Part shown: in pieces, positions 18,428-29,649 of the stretch
How the letters are laid out: each line of letters opens with the position of its first letter
Position numbering within the stretch: the stretch's first letter is position 1
From: Rubrivivax sp.
Lineage (GTDB): Bacteria; Pseudomonadota; Gammaproteobacteria; Burkholderiales; Burkholderiaceae_C
NCBI GenBank assembly: GCA_020248915.1
Contig: JADCGP010000017.1
Location: 248,001-312,000 of the forward strand
DNA length: 64,000 nt
Direction: 5' to 3'
Made by a program: the position numbers and the translations under genes
The notes under the pieces: generated by a model
What the model was told of the DNA's origin: nothing
Database searches by the model: none
What the model saw: only the letters and a program-made list of their open reading frames with translations

Positions 18428-18441
18428 TTGACCGACGTCAA
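18428..18441 (-). promoter_or_regulatory. FNR/CRP-type palindrome upstream of the hydrogenase operon
   Basis: TTGAC-CGAC-GTCAA is a perfect palindrome close to the FNR consensus TTGAT-N4-ATCAA. It lies 52 bases upstream of the first gene of the hydrogenase operon. For a class II site (centred 41.5 bases before the start of transcription) the start would fall near 18393, leaving a short leader of about 17 bases with a GAGGAG ribosome site. A regulator of the FNR/CRP family is plausible; which one is not known. I saw no sigma-54 promoter motif here, although sigma-54 control is usual for hox operons. Confidence 0.5.
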
Positions 18442-18590
18442 TCCCCAGGGGGTGCTGCCAGGGCGCGGGAGGACAGGGGCTGGATCGGCCGGGCCGCGGC
18501 GCCGGGGCAGCGCCGGCACGGGAACCACCCCGCAGGGGAGGGTTGCGCCGCCGCGCAGCCTGCCGGCCGCGGGCCGCGGCTTGCCGAAGA

Positions 18591-19241
18591 TCAGCCGAAC
18601 AGGCCGAGGCGCTGGGCCTCGAGGGCGGCCTCGGCGCGCGAGCTCACGTTGAGCTTGCGATAGATCTGCTTGACGTAGTCGGCGATCGTGTGGCGCGACA
18701 GCCCGAGCTGCACGCCGATCTCGGGCAGCGTGTAGCCCTTGGCCACCCGCAGCAGCACCTCGCTCTCACGCTCGGTGAGGCTCACGTTGGGCAGCGGCGA
18801 CGGGTTCGCGCGCGGCTTGGCCTTCTCGGTGAAGTAGGCCATCACCCGGCGCGCGATGCTCGGGCTGAGCGGCGGCTCGCCCTGGCTGATGCGCTGCAGC
18901 TGCTCGGTGATCAGCTCGCGCGCCTGTTCCTTCAGGATGTAGCCGAAGGCGCCGGCCTGCAGGGCCGGGAACAGGTGCTCGTCGTCGTCGTGGATGGTCA
19001 CCACCACGCTCTGCGCCTCGGGCTGCAGGTCGCGCAGACGCGCCACGACCCCGACGCCGCTCCCGTCGGGGAGCCCGAGGTCGACCAGCGCGAGGTCCAG
19101 CCTGACCGCGGCCACGACGCCGAGCGCGTCCTGCACGCGGGCGCTCTCGTGGATCGTGGCGCCCGGGAAGACCTGCAGCACCAGATTGCGCATCCAGGCC
19201 CGGATCTCGGGGAGGTCTTCGAGCAGCAGGATGGTCTTCAT
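18591..19241 (-). CDS. NarL/FixJ-type response regulator
   Basis: 216-residue two-component regulator. The receiver domain (1-120) has DLALVDLGLPDGSG with the phospho-accepting Asp near residue 54 and a Lys in LKEQ near residue 104. The C-terminal LuxR-type HTH reads LTERESEVLLRVAKGYTLPE, then GVQLGLSRHTIADYVKQIY and KLNVSSRAEA. It follows the sensor kinase by 49 bases on the same strand. The genes it controls are not shown; the adjacent hydrogenase operon is one possibility. Confidence 0.92.
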   Translation of the reverse strand: MKTILLLEDLPEIRAWMRNLVLQVFPGATIHESARVQDALGVVAAVRLDLALVDLGLPDGSGVGVVARLRDLQPEAQSVVVTIHDDDEHLFPALQAGAFGYILKEQARELITEQLQRISQGEPPLSPSIARRVMAYFTEKAKPRANPSPLPNVSLTERESEVLLRVAKGYTLPEIGVQLGLSRHTIADYVKQIYRKLNVSSRAEAALEAQRLGLFG

Positions 19242-19290
19242 CTGGGCGCGGGGGAAGAACTTCGGAATCTTATCGGCGCCCCGGCCGCGA

Positions 19291-21162
19291 TCATGACGGC
19301 GCGGCCGCGCGATCCAGCGGAAGCGTGAGCCGTATCACGGTGCCGTAGCCCGGACCCGATTCGACCAGGCACTGCCCCTGCAGCTGCTTGGCGCGGTTCT
19401 TCATGCTGGCCAGGCCGTGGCCGCGGTCGAGCCGGCCCTCGACCTCGGGTGCGATGCCGTCGCCGTTGTCCTCGATGACGAGCTGGAAGTCGCCGTCGGC
19501 GATGCCGCAGCGCACCGTGCAGCGCGTGGCGTTGCTGTGCTTGATGATGTTGTTGGTGGCCTCGCGCAGGATGCGCGTCGTCTGCACGTAGGTGCGGGCG
19601 CTCAACTCGTGCGTGAGCTCGTCGGGCGCGTGCCACTCGCCCTCGATGCCGGTCTGGGCCAGCCGCGAGACGATCTCGGCGCGCCAGTCGCCGAGCGCAT
19701 CGGTCAAACCGACCCTCCTGCCGGTCAGCCCGCGCACCGACAGCCGCATCTCCTCCAGGGCCTCGCGCGCCAGGGTCGAGATGCGTTCGCTGTCGCTGGT
19801 GTGCACGATCGTCAGCAGCTTGGCGCCGAGGTCGTCGTGCAGGTCGGCGGCGATGCGCTTGCGCTCCCGCTCGATCACCTGCTCCACCTTCAGGTCGACC
19901 ATCTGGCGGAAGTTGCGCTCGATCTCCCCGGCGGCGCTGCGGATCTGCTGTTCGAGCTGCTGCCGGGTCTGCTCCGCGGCCTGCAGCGCACGGCCGAGCT
20001 GCTGCGCGAGCCCCAGCCCGACCAGCACCAGCGCGACGGGCAGCAGCAGCGGCGCGGCCAGCGCGGCCAGCGCGGGCAGCTCGGTCCACTGGCCGGCGAA
20101 CTGCAGCGCGGCCGACAGCGCCGAGGCGCCCACCAGCAGCAGGATCGTGCGGCTGGGCCGCTCGCCGTCGCGCCGCACCTGGCGCACGTGGACCACGACG
20201 GCCACCGCGATCTCGAGCGCCAGCACCGCGTGCCAGACCTGCGCCGCCAGGCTGCTGCGCTCCGGCCCGGCGAGCACGAAGCCGAGCACGATCGCCGCGC
20301 ACTGCACGGGCAGACCGAGGTCGGCGAGCTGCGAGCGCAGGCCGGCGGTCCGCAGCAGGAACTGCACCGCCGTCCACGTCACCAGGCCGAGCAGCACGAG
20401 CAGCAGCAGCTCGAAGGCCTGGTGGTCCAGGAAGGGCTGGCGCAGCCACAGCCGTGCATCGAGGAGCGCGTAGGCAACCGCCAGCGCGCCGAAGTAGGCG
20501 AGCTGGCTCTGGCGGCGATGCACGAAGCCGAGCGCGAACATGAAGACGCCCAGCAGCATCAGCGTGGCGCTGGCGCCCATCGGAAAGCCGACCGCTGCCG
20601 CGGTGCGCCGGGCGTGCCACGCCTCGACCTCCGCATGCGGCGCGATCGCCAGCGCCGAGAGCCCGCCCGCGCGCCAGCGCGATCCCACCTCCTCGCGGCG
20701 GTGGCCGGCGACCTTGAGCTCGATGGTGTTGGTGCCGGGCCGCAGCAGCGCCGTCGGAAGGTCCACCAGCTGCGGATGGTGGCAGTTGTTCGTGAGCGGC
20801 GGCGCCATGCGTCCGCCGCCGTGGATCAGCCCGCCGTTCAGGTAGACCTCGAAGCTCGAGCAGACCCGCTCGATGGCCAGCGAAAGCAGGCTGCCGTCCA
20901 CGGGCGCGGCAGGGCGCTCGAAGGTGACCCGGTACCAGACGATCCCGTCGAAGCCCGGGCGCGTGCGCGACCACTCGTCGGGCAAGGCCACCGGCAGCAC
21001 CGGCGCGCCCGCCGCCGGCGCCGTCCCCAGGGCATCGCCGGACTGCGTGAGCGCCGAGCGCACGTGCAACGTCTGCGCGGCGACCGGCCCCCAGGCAAGC
21101 AGGGTCGCGGGCAGCAACAAGGCCGCGATCCAGCGCCGAAACAGGGACAGGTCGCCAAGCAT
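19291..21162 (-). CDS. 7TMR-DISM-type sensor histidine kinase
   Basis: 623-residue membrane kinase. A signal peptide (residues 1-28) precedes a periplasmic beta-sandwich domain with WYRVTFERP and NTIELKVAG (about 30-180). About seven hydrophobic spans cover 190-390, followed by a coiled coil ([20 protein letters not shown]). The HisKA_3 box is [19 protein letters not shown] near 445 and the ATPase domain has [13 protein letters not shown] and VIEDNGDGI. The ATG at 21162 is chosen because the signal peptide begins there; further upstream the frame is a shadow of phoH. It pairs with the regulator just downstream. Confidence 0.9.
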   Translation of the reverse strand: MLGDLSLFRRWIAALLLPATLLAWGPVAAQTLHVRSALTQSGDALGTAPAAGAPVLPVALPDEWSRTRPGFDGIVWYRVTFERPAAPVDGSLLSLAIERVCSSFEVYLNGGLIHGGGRMAPPLTNNCHHPQLVDLPTALLRPGTNTIELKVAGHRREEVGSRWRAGGLSALAIAPHAEVEAWHARRTAAAVGFPMGASATLMLLGVFMFALGFVHRRQSQLAYFGALAVAYALLDARLWLRQPFLDHQAFELLLLVLLGLVTWTAVQFLLRTAGLRSQLADLGLPVQCAAIVLGFVLAGPERSSLAAQVWHAVLALEIAVAVVVHVRQVRRDGERPSRTILLLVGASALSAALQFAGQWTELPALAALAAPLLLPVALVLVGLGLAQQLGRALQAAEQTRQQLEQQIRSAAGEIERNFRQMVDLKVEQVIERERKRIAADLHDDLGAKLLTIVHTSDSERISTLAREALEEMRLSVRGLTGRRVGLTDALGDWRAEIVSRLAQTGIEGEWHAPDELTHELSARTYVQTTRILREATNNIIKHSNATRCTVRCGIADGDFQLVIEDNGDGIAPEVEGRLDRGHGLASMKNRAKQLQGQCLVESGPGYGTVIRLTLPLDRAAAPS

Positions 21163-21261
21163 CGTGGCCGCGATTCTTGCAGTGCCGGCGCTGCCGCGGG
21201 GCCTGACGGCGGGCTGGCAAGGCGCGACTCGCTGCCAGAATGCCGACTCCTGGAGAACCCG

Positions 21262-22293
21262 TTGATCCGCCGCCACACCTTCGCCCCCGCCGACAACCGC
21301 CGCCTCTCCCACCTCTGCGGCCCGCTGGACGGCCACCTGCGCGAGGTGGAGGCCGCGCTGGGCGTGACGCTGACCCGCCGCGACGCGACGCTGCGCATCG
21401 AGGGCCCGCGCGAGGCGGTCGAGCGCACGGTGGCGCTGCTGGACGGCCTGTACGCGCAGGCCGACCGGCCGCTCGGCGAGCGCACGCTGCAGCTGGCGCT
21501 GAAGTCGGCGCAGAGCGCGGCCACGCCGCCCCCCGGTGCGGCCGCCGCGTCCGGTGCTGCGGCCGCTGCGGCCGACGACGCGCCACCGGTGCTGCACACC
21601 CGCCATGCCGACCTCTGCGGCCGCACGCCGAACCAGGTGCGCTACCTGCGCCAGATGCTGTCGCACGACATCACGTTCGGCACCGGCCCGGCCGGCACCG
21701 GCAAGACCTACCTGGCCGTCGCCTGCGCAGTGGACGCGCTCGAGCGCCACGGCGTGCAGCGCATCGTGCTCACGCGCCCGGCGGTCGAAGCCGGCGAGCG
21801 CCTGGGCTTCCTGCCCGGCGACCTGGCACAGAAGGTCGACCCGTACCTGAGGCCGCTGTACGACGCGCTGTACGACCTGATGGGCTTCGACCGCGTGGCC
21901 AAGGCCTTCGACAAAGGCCTGATCGAGATCGCGCCGCTCGCCTTCATGCGAGGCCGCACGCTGAACCATGCCTTCGTCATCCTCGACGAGGCACAGAACA
22001 CGACGCGCGAGCAGATGAAGATGTTCCTGACGCGCATCGGCTTCGGCAGCCGCTGCGTCGTCAACGGCGACACCAGCCAGATCGACCTGCCCAAGGGGGT
22101 CGCCAGCGGCCTGGTGGAGGCGCTGGGCGTGCTGCGCGGCGTGCCCGGCATCGGCTTCACCGAGTTCGGCGCCGCCGACGTGGTGCGGCACCCGCTGGTC
22201 GCGCGCATCGTCGAGGCCTACGCGCGGCACGGTTCCGGTCCGCAGGTGGCGGCGGCGCCCGCCGGCCCGGCCGCCGACCGGCCGCCGCGCTGA
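21262..22293 (+). CDS. phoH: PhoH-family ATPase (YbeZ)
   Basis: 343-residue cytoplasmic ATPase of the PhoH/YbeZ type, linked to rRNA maturation and ribosome quality control with YbeY. Walker A is [18 protein letters not shown] near residue 140; [20 protein letters not shown] and [11 protein letters not shown] mark Walker B and sensor regions. The only sensible start is TTG at 21262, seven bases after TGGAG; no ATG or GTG stands before the KH-like N-terminal region. An Ala-rich linker lies near residues 95-110. ybeY follows 19 bases later. Confidence 0.93.
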   Translation: MIRRHTFAPADNRRLSHLCGPLDGHLREVEAALGVTLTRRDATLRIEGPREAVERTVALLDGLYAQADRPLGERTLQLALKSAQSAATPPPGAAAASGAAAAAADDAPPVLHTRHADLCGRTPNQVRYLRQMLSHDITFGTGPAGTGKTYLAVACAVDALERHGVQRIVLTRPAVEAGERLGFLPGDLAQKVDPYLRPLYDALYDLMGFDRVAKAFDKGLIEIAPLAFMRGRTLNHAFVILDEAQNTTREQMKMFLTRIGFGSRCVVNGDTSQIDLPKGVASGLVEALGVLRGVPGIGFTEFGAADVVRHPLVARIVEAYARHGSGPQVAAAPAGPAADRPPR

Positions 22294-22312
22294 GCCGGTA
22301 GCGCAGGCACCG

Positions 22313-22771
22313 ATGGCCGCCCTGCCGCCGCTCGAGCTGTCGCTGCAGTTCGCCGACCGGCGCCACCGCGAGGCACTGCCGCGGCACCGCGTCGCGCGCT
22401 GGATCCGCGCTGCGCTCGAGGGACCGGGCCGCATTGCGGTGCGCATCGTCGATGCCGACGAGGGCCGGCGGCTGAACCGCGAGTTCCGCCGCCGCGACTA
22501 CGCGACCAACGTGCTGACCTTCGGCTACGAGACCGGCCCCGTGGTCGTCGCCGACCTCGTGCTGTGCGCGCCCGTGGTGCAGGACGAGGCCGCGGCCGGC
22601 GGCCTGCCGCTGCCCGCGCACTACGCGCATCTGCTGGTGCACGGCACGCTGCACGCCCAGGGCCACGACCACGAGAGCGCGCGCGAGGCCCGCGTGATGG
22701 AAGCGCGCGAGCGCGAAATCCTGCGGTCGCTCGGCTTCGCCGACCCGTACGCGCGACACGCCCGGGCGTAG
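22313..22771 (+). CDS. ybeY: Endoribonuclease YbeY
   Basis: 152-residue metalloendoribonuclease for 16S rRNA 3'-end maturation and 70S quality control. The zinc motif [11 protein letters not shown] near residue 112 gives the three His ligands (HxxxHxxxxxH), and the fold marker [12 protein letters not shown] precedes it. The order phoH-ybeY matches other proteobacteria, but ybeX/corC does not follow here. Confidence 0.95.
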   Translation: MAALPPLELSLQFADRRHREALPRHRVARWIRAALEGPGRIAVRIVDADEGRRLNREFRRRDYATNVLTFGYETGPVVVADLVLCAPVVQDEAAAGGLPLPAHYAHLLVHGTLHAQGHDHESAREARVMEAREREILRSLGFADPYARHARA

Positions 22772-22855
22772 GGGCCCGGAGCTCCGCCGGCGGCGGTGTT
22801 CCACCCCGCCCCGCCCTGCACGGTCCGCACGAAGCCCCGCCGCGCCGCGACGACA

Positions 22856-23635
22856 ATGCCCGCGATGGTGCGTGTCCTGTCGCAGTCCCTGGCGGTGGCC
22901 CGCCGCATCCTTGCCGAGCAGGTGCGGCAGTGGCGCGGGCTGCTGTTCTGGGCGCTGTTCCCGGCGCTGATGCTGCTGCTGTTCGGGCTGATCTACCGCG
23001 AGAACCCGGCGCTGTCGGCGGGCTTCTCCCAGGTGCCCGCCGGGATCCTGATCGGCGGCGCGCTGTTCTTCAGCTGCCTGGGCGGCACGACGGTGATCCT
23101 GGTGGCCGAGCGCGAGCGGCGCACGCTGCGCCGGCTGCTGCTGTCGCCGCTGGCGCCGGCGGCCTACTTCCTGGGGATCGTCGGCGCGCTGTCGGTGGTG
23201 GCGGCGGGCCAGACGCTGGTCGTCGTCGGCATCGCGGCGGCGCTCGGCGCGCCCTACCGCGGCAGCGTCGCGCTCGGGCTGGCGGTCGTCGCGCTGTCGG
23301 TGGTGGCCTACGTCGGCCTGGGCTTCTTCTTCGGCACCCGGTTCGCGCGCCGCGCCGAGGACGTCAACGGCCCGCTGGCCGCGCTGGGCGTGCCGCTTCT
23401 GGTGCTGGGCGGCACCTTCTTCCCGGTCTCGCTGCTGCCCGACTCGTTGCTGCGGGCCGCCTGGTTCAACCCGGTGTTCCACATGAACCAGGCGCTGAAG
23501 GGCGTGGCCGCGTTCGGCCGCACGGCGACCGAGCTCGCGCCGCACCTGGCGGTGCTCGGCGCCTTCGCACTCGCGGCGCTGGCGCTCGGGGTCGCGTCGT
23601 ATCGGCGGCTGCTGCGCCAGGAGCGCACGCGGTGA
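22856..23635 (+). CDS. ABC-2 type transporter permease
   Basis: 259-residue inner-membrane protein with six predicted hydrophobic spans. LLFWALFPALMLLLFGLIY, the loop VAERERRTLRRLLLSPL, and FFGTRFARRAEDVNGPLAALGVPLLVLGGTFFPVSLLP in segments resemble DrrB-like ABC-2 permeases. The start could also be the ATG at 22865. It ends in GTGA overlapping the start of the ATPase gene, so the two make one exporter. The substrate is not indicated. Confidence 0.88.
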   Translation: MPAMVRVLSQSLAVARRILAEQVRQWRGLLFWALFPALMLLLFGLIYRENPALSAGFSQVPAGILIGGALFFSCLGGTTVILVAERERRTLRRLLLSPLAPAAYFLGIVGALSVVAAGQTLVVVGIAAALGAPYRGSVALGLAVVALSVVAYVGLGFFFGTRFARRAEDVNGPLAALGVPLLVLGGTFFPVSLLPDSLLRAAWFNPVFHMNQALKGVAAFGRTATELAPHLAVLGAFALAALALGVASYRRLLRQERTR

Positions 23636-24582
23636 GCGGCGCGCCCGCCTTCGTCGCTGCGCACGGCCTGGCCAAGCGCTTCGGCAGCCGCGAGGCGCTG
23701 CGGCGGCTGGACTTCGAGGTCGCGCGCGGCGAGGTCTTCGCGCTGCTCGGGCCCAACGGCTGCGGCAAGTCCACCGCGCTCGCGCTGGTGGCCGGCCTGC
23801 TCGCGCCGGATGCCGGCTGGGTGCAGATCGACGGCCGTCCGCCGGCGCCGCAGCGCGGCGGCCCGGCCGCGATCGGCCTCGCGCCGCAGGATGCTGCGCT
23901 GTACCGCGACCTGACCGCGCGCGAGAACCTCGAGTTCTTCGGCCGGCTGCACGGGCTGGGCGGCGCCGCGCTGCGACGGCGTGTGGACGAGCTGGTGCAG
24001 CGCTTCGGGCTCGGCCCGCACGCAGGCCAGCGGGTGGGCACGTTGTCGGGCGGATGGCAGCAGCGCGTCAGCATCGCGGTGGCGCTGGTCCACGCGCCAG
24101 CGCTGCTGCTGCTGGACGAGCCGACCGCCTCGGTCGACGTGCAGGCGCGCGGCGCGATCGGCGCACTGGTGGAGGAGCTGGCGCGCGAGGGCCTCACGCT
24201 GCTGCTGGCGACGCACCATCTCGACGAGGCCGAGCGTCTGTGCAGCCGCATGGCGCTGATGCGCGAAGGCCGGGTGCTCGCCTGCGGCACGGTGGCCGAG
24301 CTCGTGGCCGCGCTGCCGGCACGGGCCGTCGCCAGCGTGCGCACGGCCGACCCGTCGGCACTGCGCGCCCGCGCTGCCGCGCTCGGCTGGCCGGTGCGCG
24401 ACTGGGGTGCGCCGCAGGCGCTGTCGCTGCTGCTGCCCGAGCCGCTGCCGCTGGCCGATCTGGTGCAGGCGCTGCAGGGCGTGCCGCTCAGCGCTCTGGC
24501 CGTGCAGCCGGTGGGGCTCGAGCACGCCTATCGCGAGCGGCTGGCGGACTCGCAGCCGGAGGACTTCGGGTCGACCCCATGA
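23632..24582 (+). CDS. ABC transporter ATP-binding protein (DrrA-like)
   Basis: 316-residue ATPase partner of the preceding permease. Walker A is GPNGCGKSTALALVAGLL near residue 39, the signature is LSGGWQQRVSIAVAL and Walker B is LLLLDEPTASVD, with the switch His in LATHHLDEAERLC. The C-terminal 90 residues form the regulatory extension common in ABC-2 exporters. The GTG start overlaps the permease stop by four bases. Confidence 0.93.
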   Translation: MSGAPAFVAAHGLAKRFGSREALRRLDFEVARGEVFALLGPNGCGKSTALALVAGLLAPDAGWVQIDGRPPAPQRGGPAAIGLAPQDAALYRDLTARENLEFFGRLHGLGGAALRRRVDELVQRFGLGPHAGQRVGTLSGGWQQRVSIAVALVHAPALLLLDEPTASVDVQARGAIGALVEELAREGLTLLLATHHLDEAERLCSRMALMREGRVLACGTVAELVAALPARAVASVRTADPSALRARAAALGWPVRDWGAPQALSLLLPEPLPLADLVQALQGVPLSALAVQPVGLEHAYRERLADSQPEDFGSTP

Positions 24583-24632
24583 CATCGAGGCCGCGCGAGC
24601 CGCGGCCGGGACGTCGGATTCCGGCCCCATCC

Positions 24633-24680
24633 GGGCGGCCGGGCGGCCGGGCCGCTGGGCCGCCGGGCCGCTGGGCCGCA
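24633..24680. repeat. Six 8-base GC-rich tandem units between convergent genes
   Basis: Units read GGGCGGCC twice, then GGGCCGCT, GGGCCGCC, GGGCCGCT and GGGCCGCA. They lie between the 3' ends of the ABC ATPase gene and the glycosyltransferase gene. The units are partly self-complementary, so the stretch could fold as RNA and act in transcription termination for either gene. No known repeat family is recognised. Confidence 0.8.
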
Positions 24681-24699
24681 AGCCGACCGTCGGAGGTTC

Positions 24700-25767
24700 C
24701 TAGGCGCCCTGCCCGTGTCCCAGGCCGCCTTGCACGACGGCGAGGTTGTGCGCGGCCAGGAAGCTGCCGCGCCCGGCGACGCTGTCTTCGAGCCCGGGCG
24801 CCTCGCCGATCTCCAGGCAGCGCTCCCAGCAGGCCTGCGCCAGGGGCAGCAACTGCGCGTGCGCGCGCTCCGGGTGGGCGACCGCGAGGTCCAGCACCAG
24901 GTTTCCCATGACGAAGAAGAAGTCCGGCGAGTGCTGCCACTGGTCCATCTGCGCGCAGCCCAGGTCGATCGCCTCCTGCGTCATCCCGATCCGGCCCATG
25001 CAGTGCATCCAGCGCGTGATCAGTCCATGGCGAAAGCCGTCGCCCGGCGTCGAGCGTTCCCAGGCCCGTCTGTAATGGTCGCAGGCCTGTGCGTAGCGCT
25101 CGTAGACCTCGTGGTCCTTGCCGAGGTGGAAGTGAACATGCGCGCTCTCGGGGTCGTCGGCCAGTTCGCGCGCGAGGAGCGCCGCATTGCGGTCGCGCTT
25201 CTTCTCGAGCATGTCGGGCATGTAGCCGTCGTGGCCGATCACCAGCGGGATCTTCCTGCGCGGCAGGTTCGACTGCAGTTGTTCATGGATGCGGCCGCGG
25301 TACCGCGTGCCGCGCGGCAACAGCCGGGAGATCGAACTCGTCGCGCTCGTCCTGGCTCCGCCGGATTCGAACGTGCTGCGGATGCTGGCCACGCCGATGA
25401 AGGTCCCATCGCCCAGCCGGCTGCGGGACAGGCAGTCTGCGCCGTCCTCGATCCACTCGTCGGCGTCCAGGACCAGGGTCCACTGCGCGTCGGTGTGGGC
25501 CAGGGCGGCGTTGCGCGCGGCCGAGAAGTCGTCGACCCAGGCGAAGTGGTGGACGCGGGCCCCGCACGCGCGCGCCAGGGCCACGGTGTGGTCGGTCGAG
25601 CCGGTATCGAGGACCACCATCTCGTCCACCCACGGCCGGGCGCTGGAGAGGCAGCGCTCTATCGCGCGCGCTTCGTTCCTGGCGATGACCACCAGCGCGA
25701 GGCGCGGCGCGGGCGTGTCCGGGGAGTCGGCGACGGGCGACTCCCCGGCCGGATTTGGCACGGACAT
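24700..25767 (-). CDS. Glycosyltransferase family 2 with C-terminal TPR-like region
   Basis: 355-residue cytoplasmic GT-A protein. The start LALVVIARNEARAIERCL, then VVLDTGSTDHTVALA and LVLDADEWI (the DxD-type motif) define the catalytic domain up to about residue 190. From about 190 on are alpha-helical repeats (LARELADDPESAHVHFHLGK, ACDHYRRAWERST), resembling SunS-type glycosyltransferases with TPRs. The acceptor is unknown. There is no glycan cluster around it, and it converges on the ABC exporter genes. Confidence 0.85.
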   Translation of the reverse strand: MSVPNPAGESPVADSPDTPAPRLALVVIARNEARAIERCLSSARPWVDEMVVLDTGSTDHTVALARACGARVHHFAWVDDFSAARNAALAHTDAQWTLVLDADEWIEDGADCLSRSRLGDGTFIGVASIRSTFESGGARTSATSSISRLLPRGTRYRGRIHEQLQSNLPRRKIPLVIGHDGYMPDMLEKKRDRNAALLARELADDPESAHVHFHLGKDHEVYERYAQACDHYRRAWERSTPGDGFRHGLITRWMHCMGRIGMTQEAIDLGCAQMDQWQHSPDFFFVMGNLVLDLAVAHPERAHAQLLPLAQACWERCLEIGEAPGLEDSVAGRGSFLAAHNLAVVQGGLGHGQGA

Positions 25768-26070
25768 GCAGCAAGCCTAGCCCGACCGCTGCGGCCGCAT
25801 CGGGCAAGAAGGAGGCCTGCGGCCGCTCATTTGCCCTTGCCGCCGGGCCTGCCCGGGCGCCATCGCGCGACCTCCGTCCAGGCCGCGGCGCCACAGGTCC
25901 GCTGCGCAGGGAAAGCGGCTCGCGAAGGGCGCGCGCCAGCACAACGCGGCGGCAAGGCTGTCGGCGATGGGGGCTGCCCGTGCGCGGTCGACCCTTCCTG
26001 CCCGAAGTCAGGCCAGACAGGACCTCGACGAGGGCGGACGATGCCGCCGGCACGGGCGCCCCGCCCGGGC
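25768..26070. other. 303-base stretch without a convincing gene
   Basis: Lies between the glycosyltransferase start and the MFS transporter stop. Open frames here are low-complexity Ala/Arg/Pro shadows without family motifs or ribosome sites. It should contain the promoter of the glycosyltransferase gene, but I do not see a clear one. Confidence 0.5.
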
Positions 26071-27288
26071 TCATCGCGGCGGCACGCGCAGCAGCAGCAG
26101 GCCGGCCAGCGCCGCCAGCGTCAGCGAGGTCGACAGCAGCAGCGCCGCGGCCGCCGAGTGCGCCAGCGCGAGCCCGAACAGCCACGGCGCCAGCGCCTGC
26201 AACACCATGCCGGGAGCGGACAGCCAGCCCTGCCGCGCGCCATAGCCCTGCGGGCCGAACAGCACCAGCGGCAGCGTGCCCTTGGCGATCGTCAGCATGC
26301 CGTTGCCGGCGCCGTGCAGCAGCGCGAACGGCACCGCCGCGGGCAGGCCGGCCAGCAGCAGCGCCAGCGCGCCGGCCGGATGCGCCAGCGCGGCCAGCCG
26401 TGCCGACAGCAGCGGATGCACGCGACGCAGCACGCCGAACTCCAGCAGCCGGCCCGCGACCTGCGCCGGCCCGACCAGGGCCCCGACGGCCACCGCGGCG
26501 GCCAGCGTCGCGCCGAGCGCCATCAGCAGCCCCGGCAGGTGCGCACCGATCGCGGTGCCGACGAAACGCGTCGCGGTGAACACCAGTGCCAGCAGCAGCA
26601 GGCTGCGCCAGGGCGGCGGCGTGCTCCCGGCCGCATGGGCTGCGACAGGCGCCGCGACCGGTGACGCGGGGGGCGCTGCATCGGGCGGCACGGCCCGCGC
26701 CGCGTGCAGATCCTCGGCCCGGCCCGCACGCGGCAGCATCGCGTTGAGCGGCAGCCCGAGCAGCAGGTGCAGCACGGCCCAGCCGGCGCAGGCGCCGCGC
26801 CAGGTCCAGGCCTCGGCCATCGCGGCGGTGAGGGGCCAGCCCACCGTGCTGGCAAAGCCGGCGATCAGCGTGATGCCGGTGATCGGGTTGCGCGAGGCGG
26901 CGCCGTACAGCCGCACCAGGGTCGCGAACGCGGTGTCGTACAGGCCGGCGCCCATCGCCACGCCGAGCAGCGACCAGGCCACGGCCAGCTCCAGCGCTCC
27001 GCGCGAGTGCGCCAGCAGCGCGAGGCCGAGGGCGAACAGCAGGTTGGTCGCCATCAGCAGGCCGCGGCCCCCGGCACGGTCGATGTGGCGTCCGGCCACG
27101 GGCCCGACCAGGGCCCCGATCAGCAGCGCACCGGAGAACGCGGCAAAGACGGTCGGCACGGCCAGGCCGAGGTCGCGCGCAATCGGCGCGGCCAGCACCG
27201 CCGGCAGGTAGAACGACGACGCCCAGGCCAGCGTCTGCGCCGCGCCGAGCGCGACGACCGTGCCGGTGGTGCGGTGGCGGCTCGTCAC
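26071..27288 (-). CDS. MFS transporter
   Basis: 405-residue inner-membrane transporter with about 12 hydrophobic spans, split by a central Pro/Ala-rich loop near residues 195-225. The segment GPVAGRHIDRAGGRGLLMATN near residue 63 is the MFS loop 2-3 motif. The pattern resembles small YbfB- or monocarboxylate-like carriers, but the substrate cannot be read from the sequence. It follows no obvious partner; paaZ lies downstream on the same strand after a 28-base gap on its low-coordinate side. Confidence 0.82.
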   Translation of the reverse strand: MTSRHRTTGTVVALGAAQTLAWASSFYLPAVLAAPIARDLGLAVPTVFAAFSGALLIGALVGPVAGRHIDRAGGRGLLMATNLLFALGLALLAHSRGALELAVAWSLLGVAMGAGLYDTAFATLVRLYGAASRNPITGITLIAGFASTVGWPLTAAMAEAWTWRGACAGWAVLHLLLGLPLNAMLPRAGRAEDLHAARAVPPDAAPPASPVAAPVAAHAAGSTPPPWRSLLLLALVFTATRFVGTAIGAHLPGLLMALGATLAAAVAVGALVGPAQVAGRLLEFGVLRRVHPLLSARLAALAHPAGALALLLAGLPAAVPFALLHGAGNGMLTIAKGTLPLVLFGPQGYGARQGWLSAPGMVLQALAPWLFGLALAHSAAAALLLSTSLTLAALAGLLLLRVPPR

Positions 27289-27316
27289 CAGCGGGCCGTT
27301 GCGCGGGCGCGCGCGC

Positions 27317-29371
<2,055 letters not shown>

Positions 29372-29649
29372 CGGCTGGAGGACGGTGGAAGCGGCGGTGG
29401 CGGGAGTTTCGCACTGCGCGGACCGGGTCGGGGGCGGCGCCGCTGCGGTCCGTGAGGGCAAGGGCCGCCTCGCGGTCATGCCGGGGCGTCGCTCTCGCGG
29501 ACCCGGTCGCCGGGGCCGCCAGCGATCGGAGCCACGGTCACCGACCGCCGGACGACGGGGGACGGGGCTCTTCCTCGCGCCCGTCGCTGGGAGGCGGGGG
29601 GCCTGCGGTTCGTCCAGGGCCTCGGTCAAGTGGTCGACGAAGGCCGGCA
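29372..29649. other. Intergenic stretch between paaZ and the IS91-like remnant
   Basis: About 280 bases with no supported gene. On the minus strand an open reading continues upstream from paaZ and includes [18 protein letters not shown], which looks somewhat protein-like but matches no family I know; it could be a scrap of a gene broken by the insertion next door. The paaZ promoter should lie here. Confidence 0.4.

Noticed and set aside
21163..22446. Upstream extension of the sensor-kinase frame (1051 residues in total)
   Set aside because: The extra sequence is antisense to phoH and ybeY; the signal peptide at 21162 marks the true start.
29385..29649. N-terminal extension of the IS91-like frame
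   Set aside because: The translated sequence before about 29650 has no recognisable transposase similarity and overlaps the paaZ promoter region.
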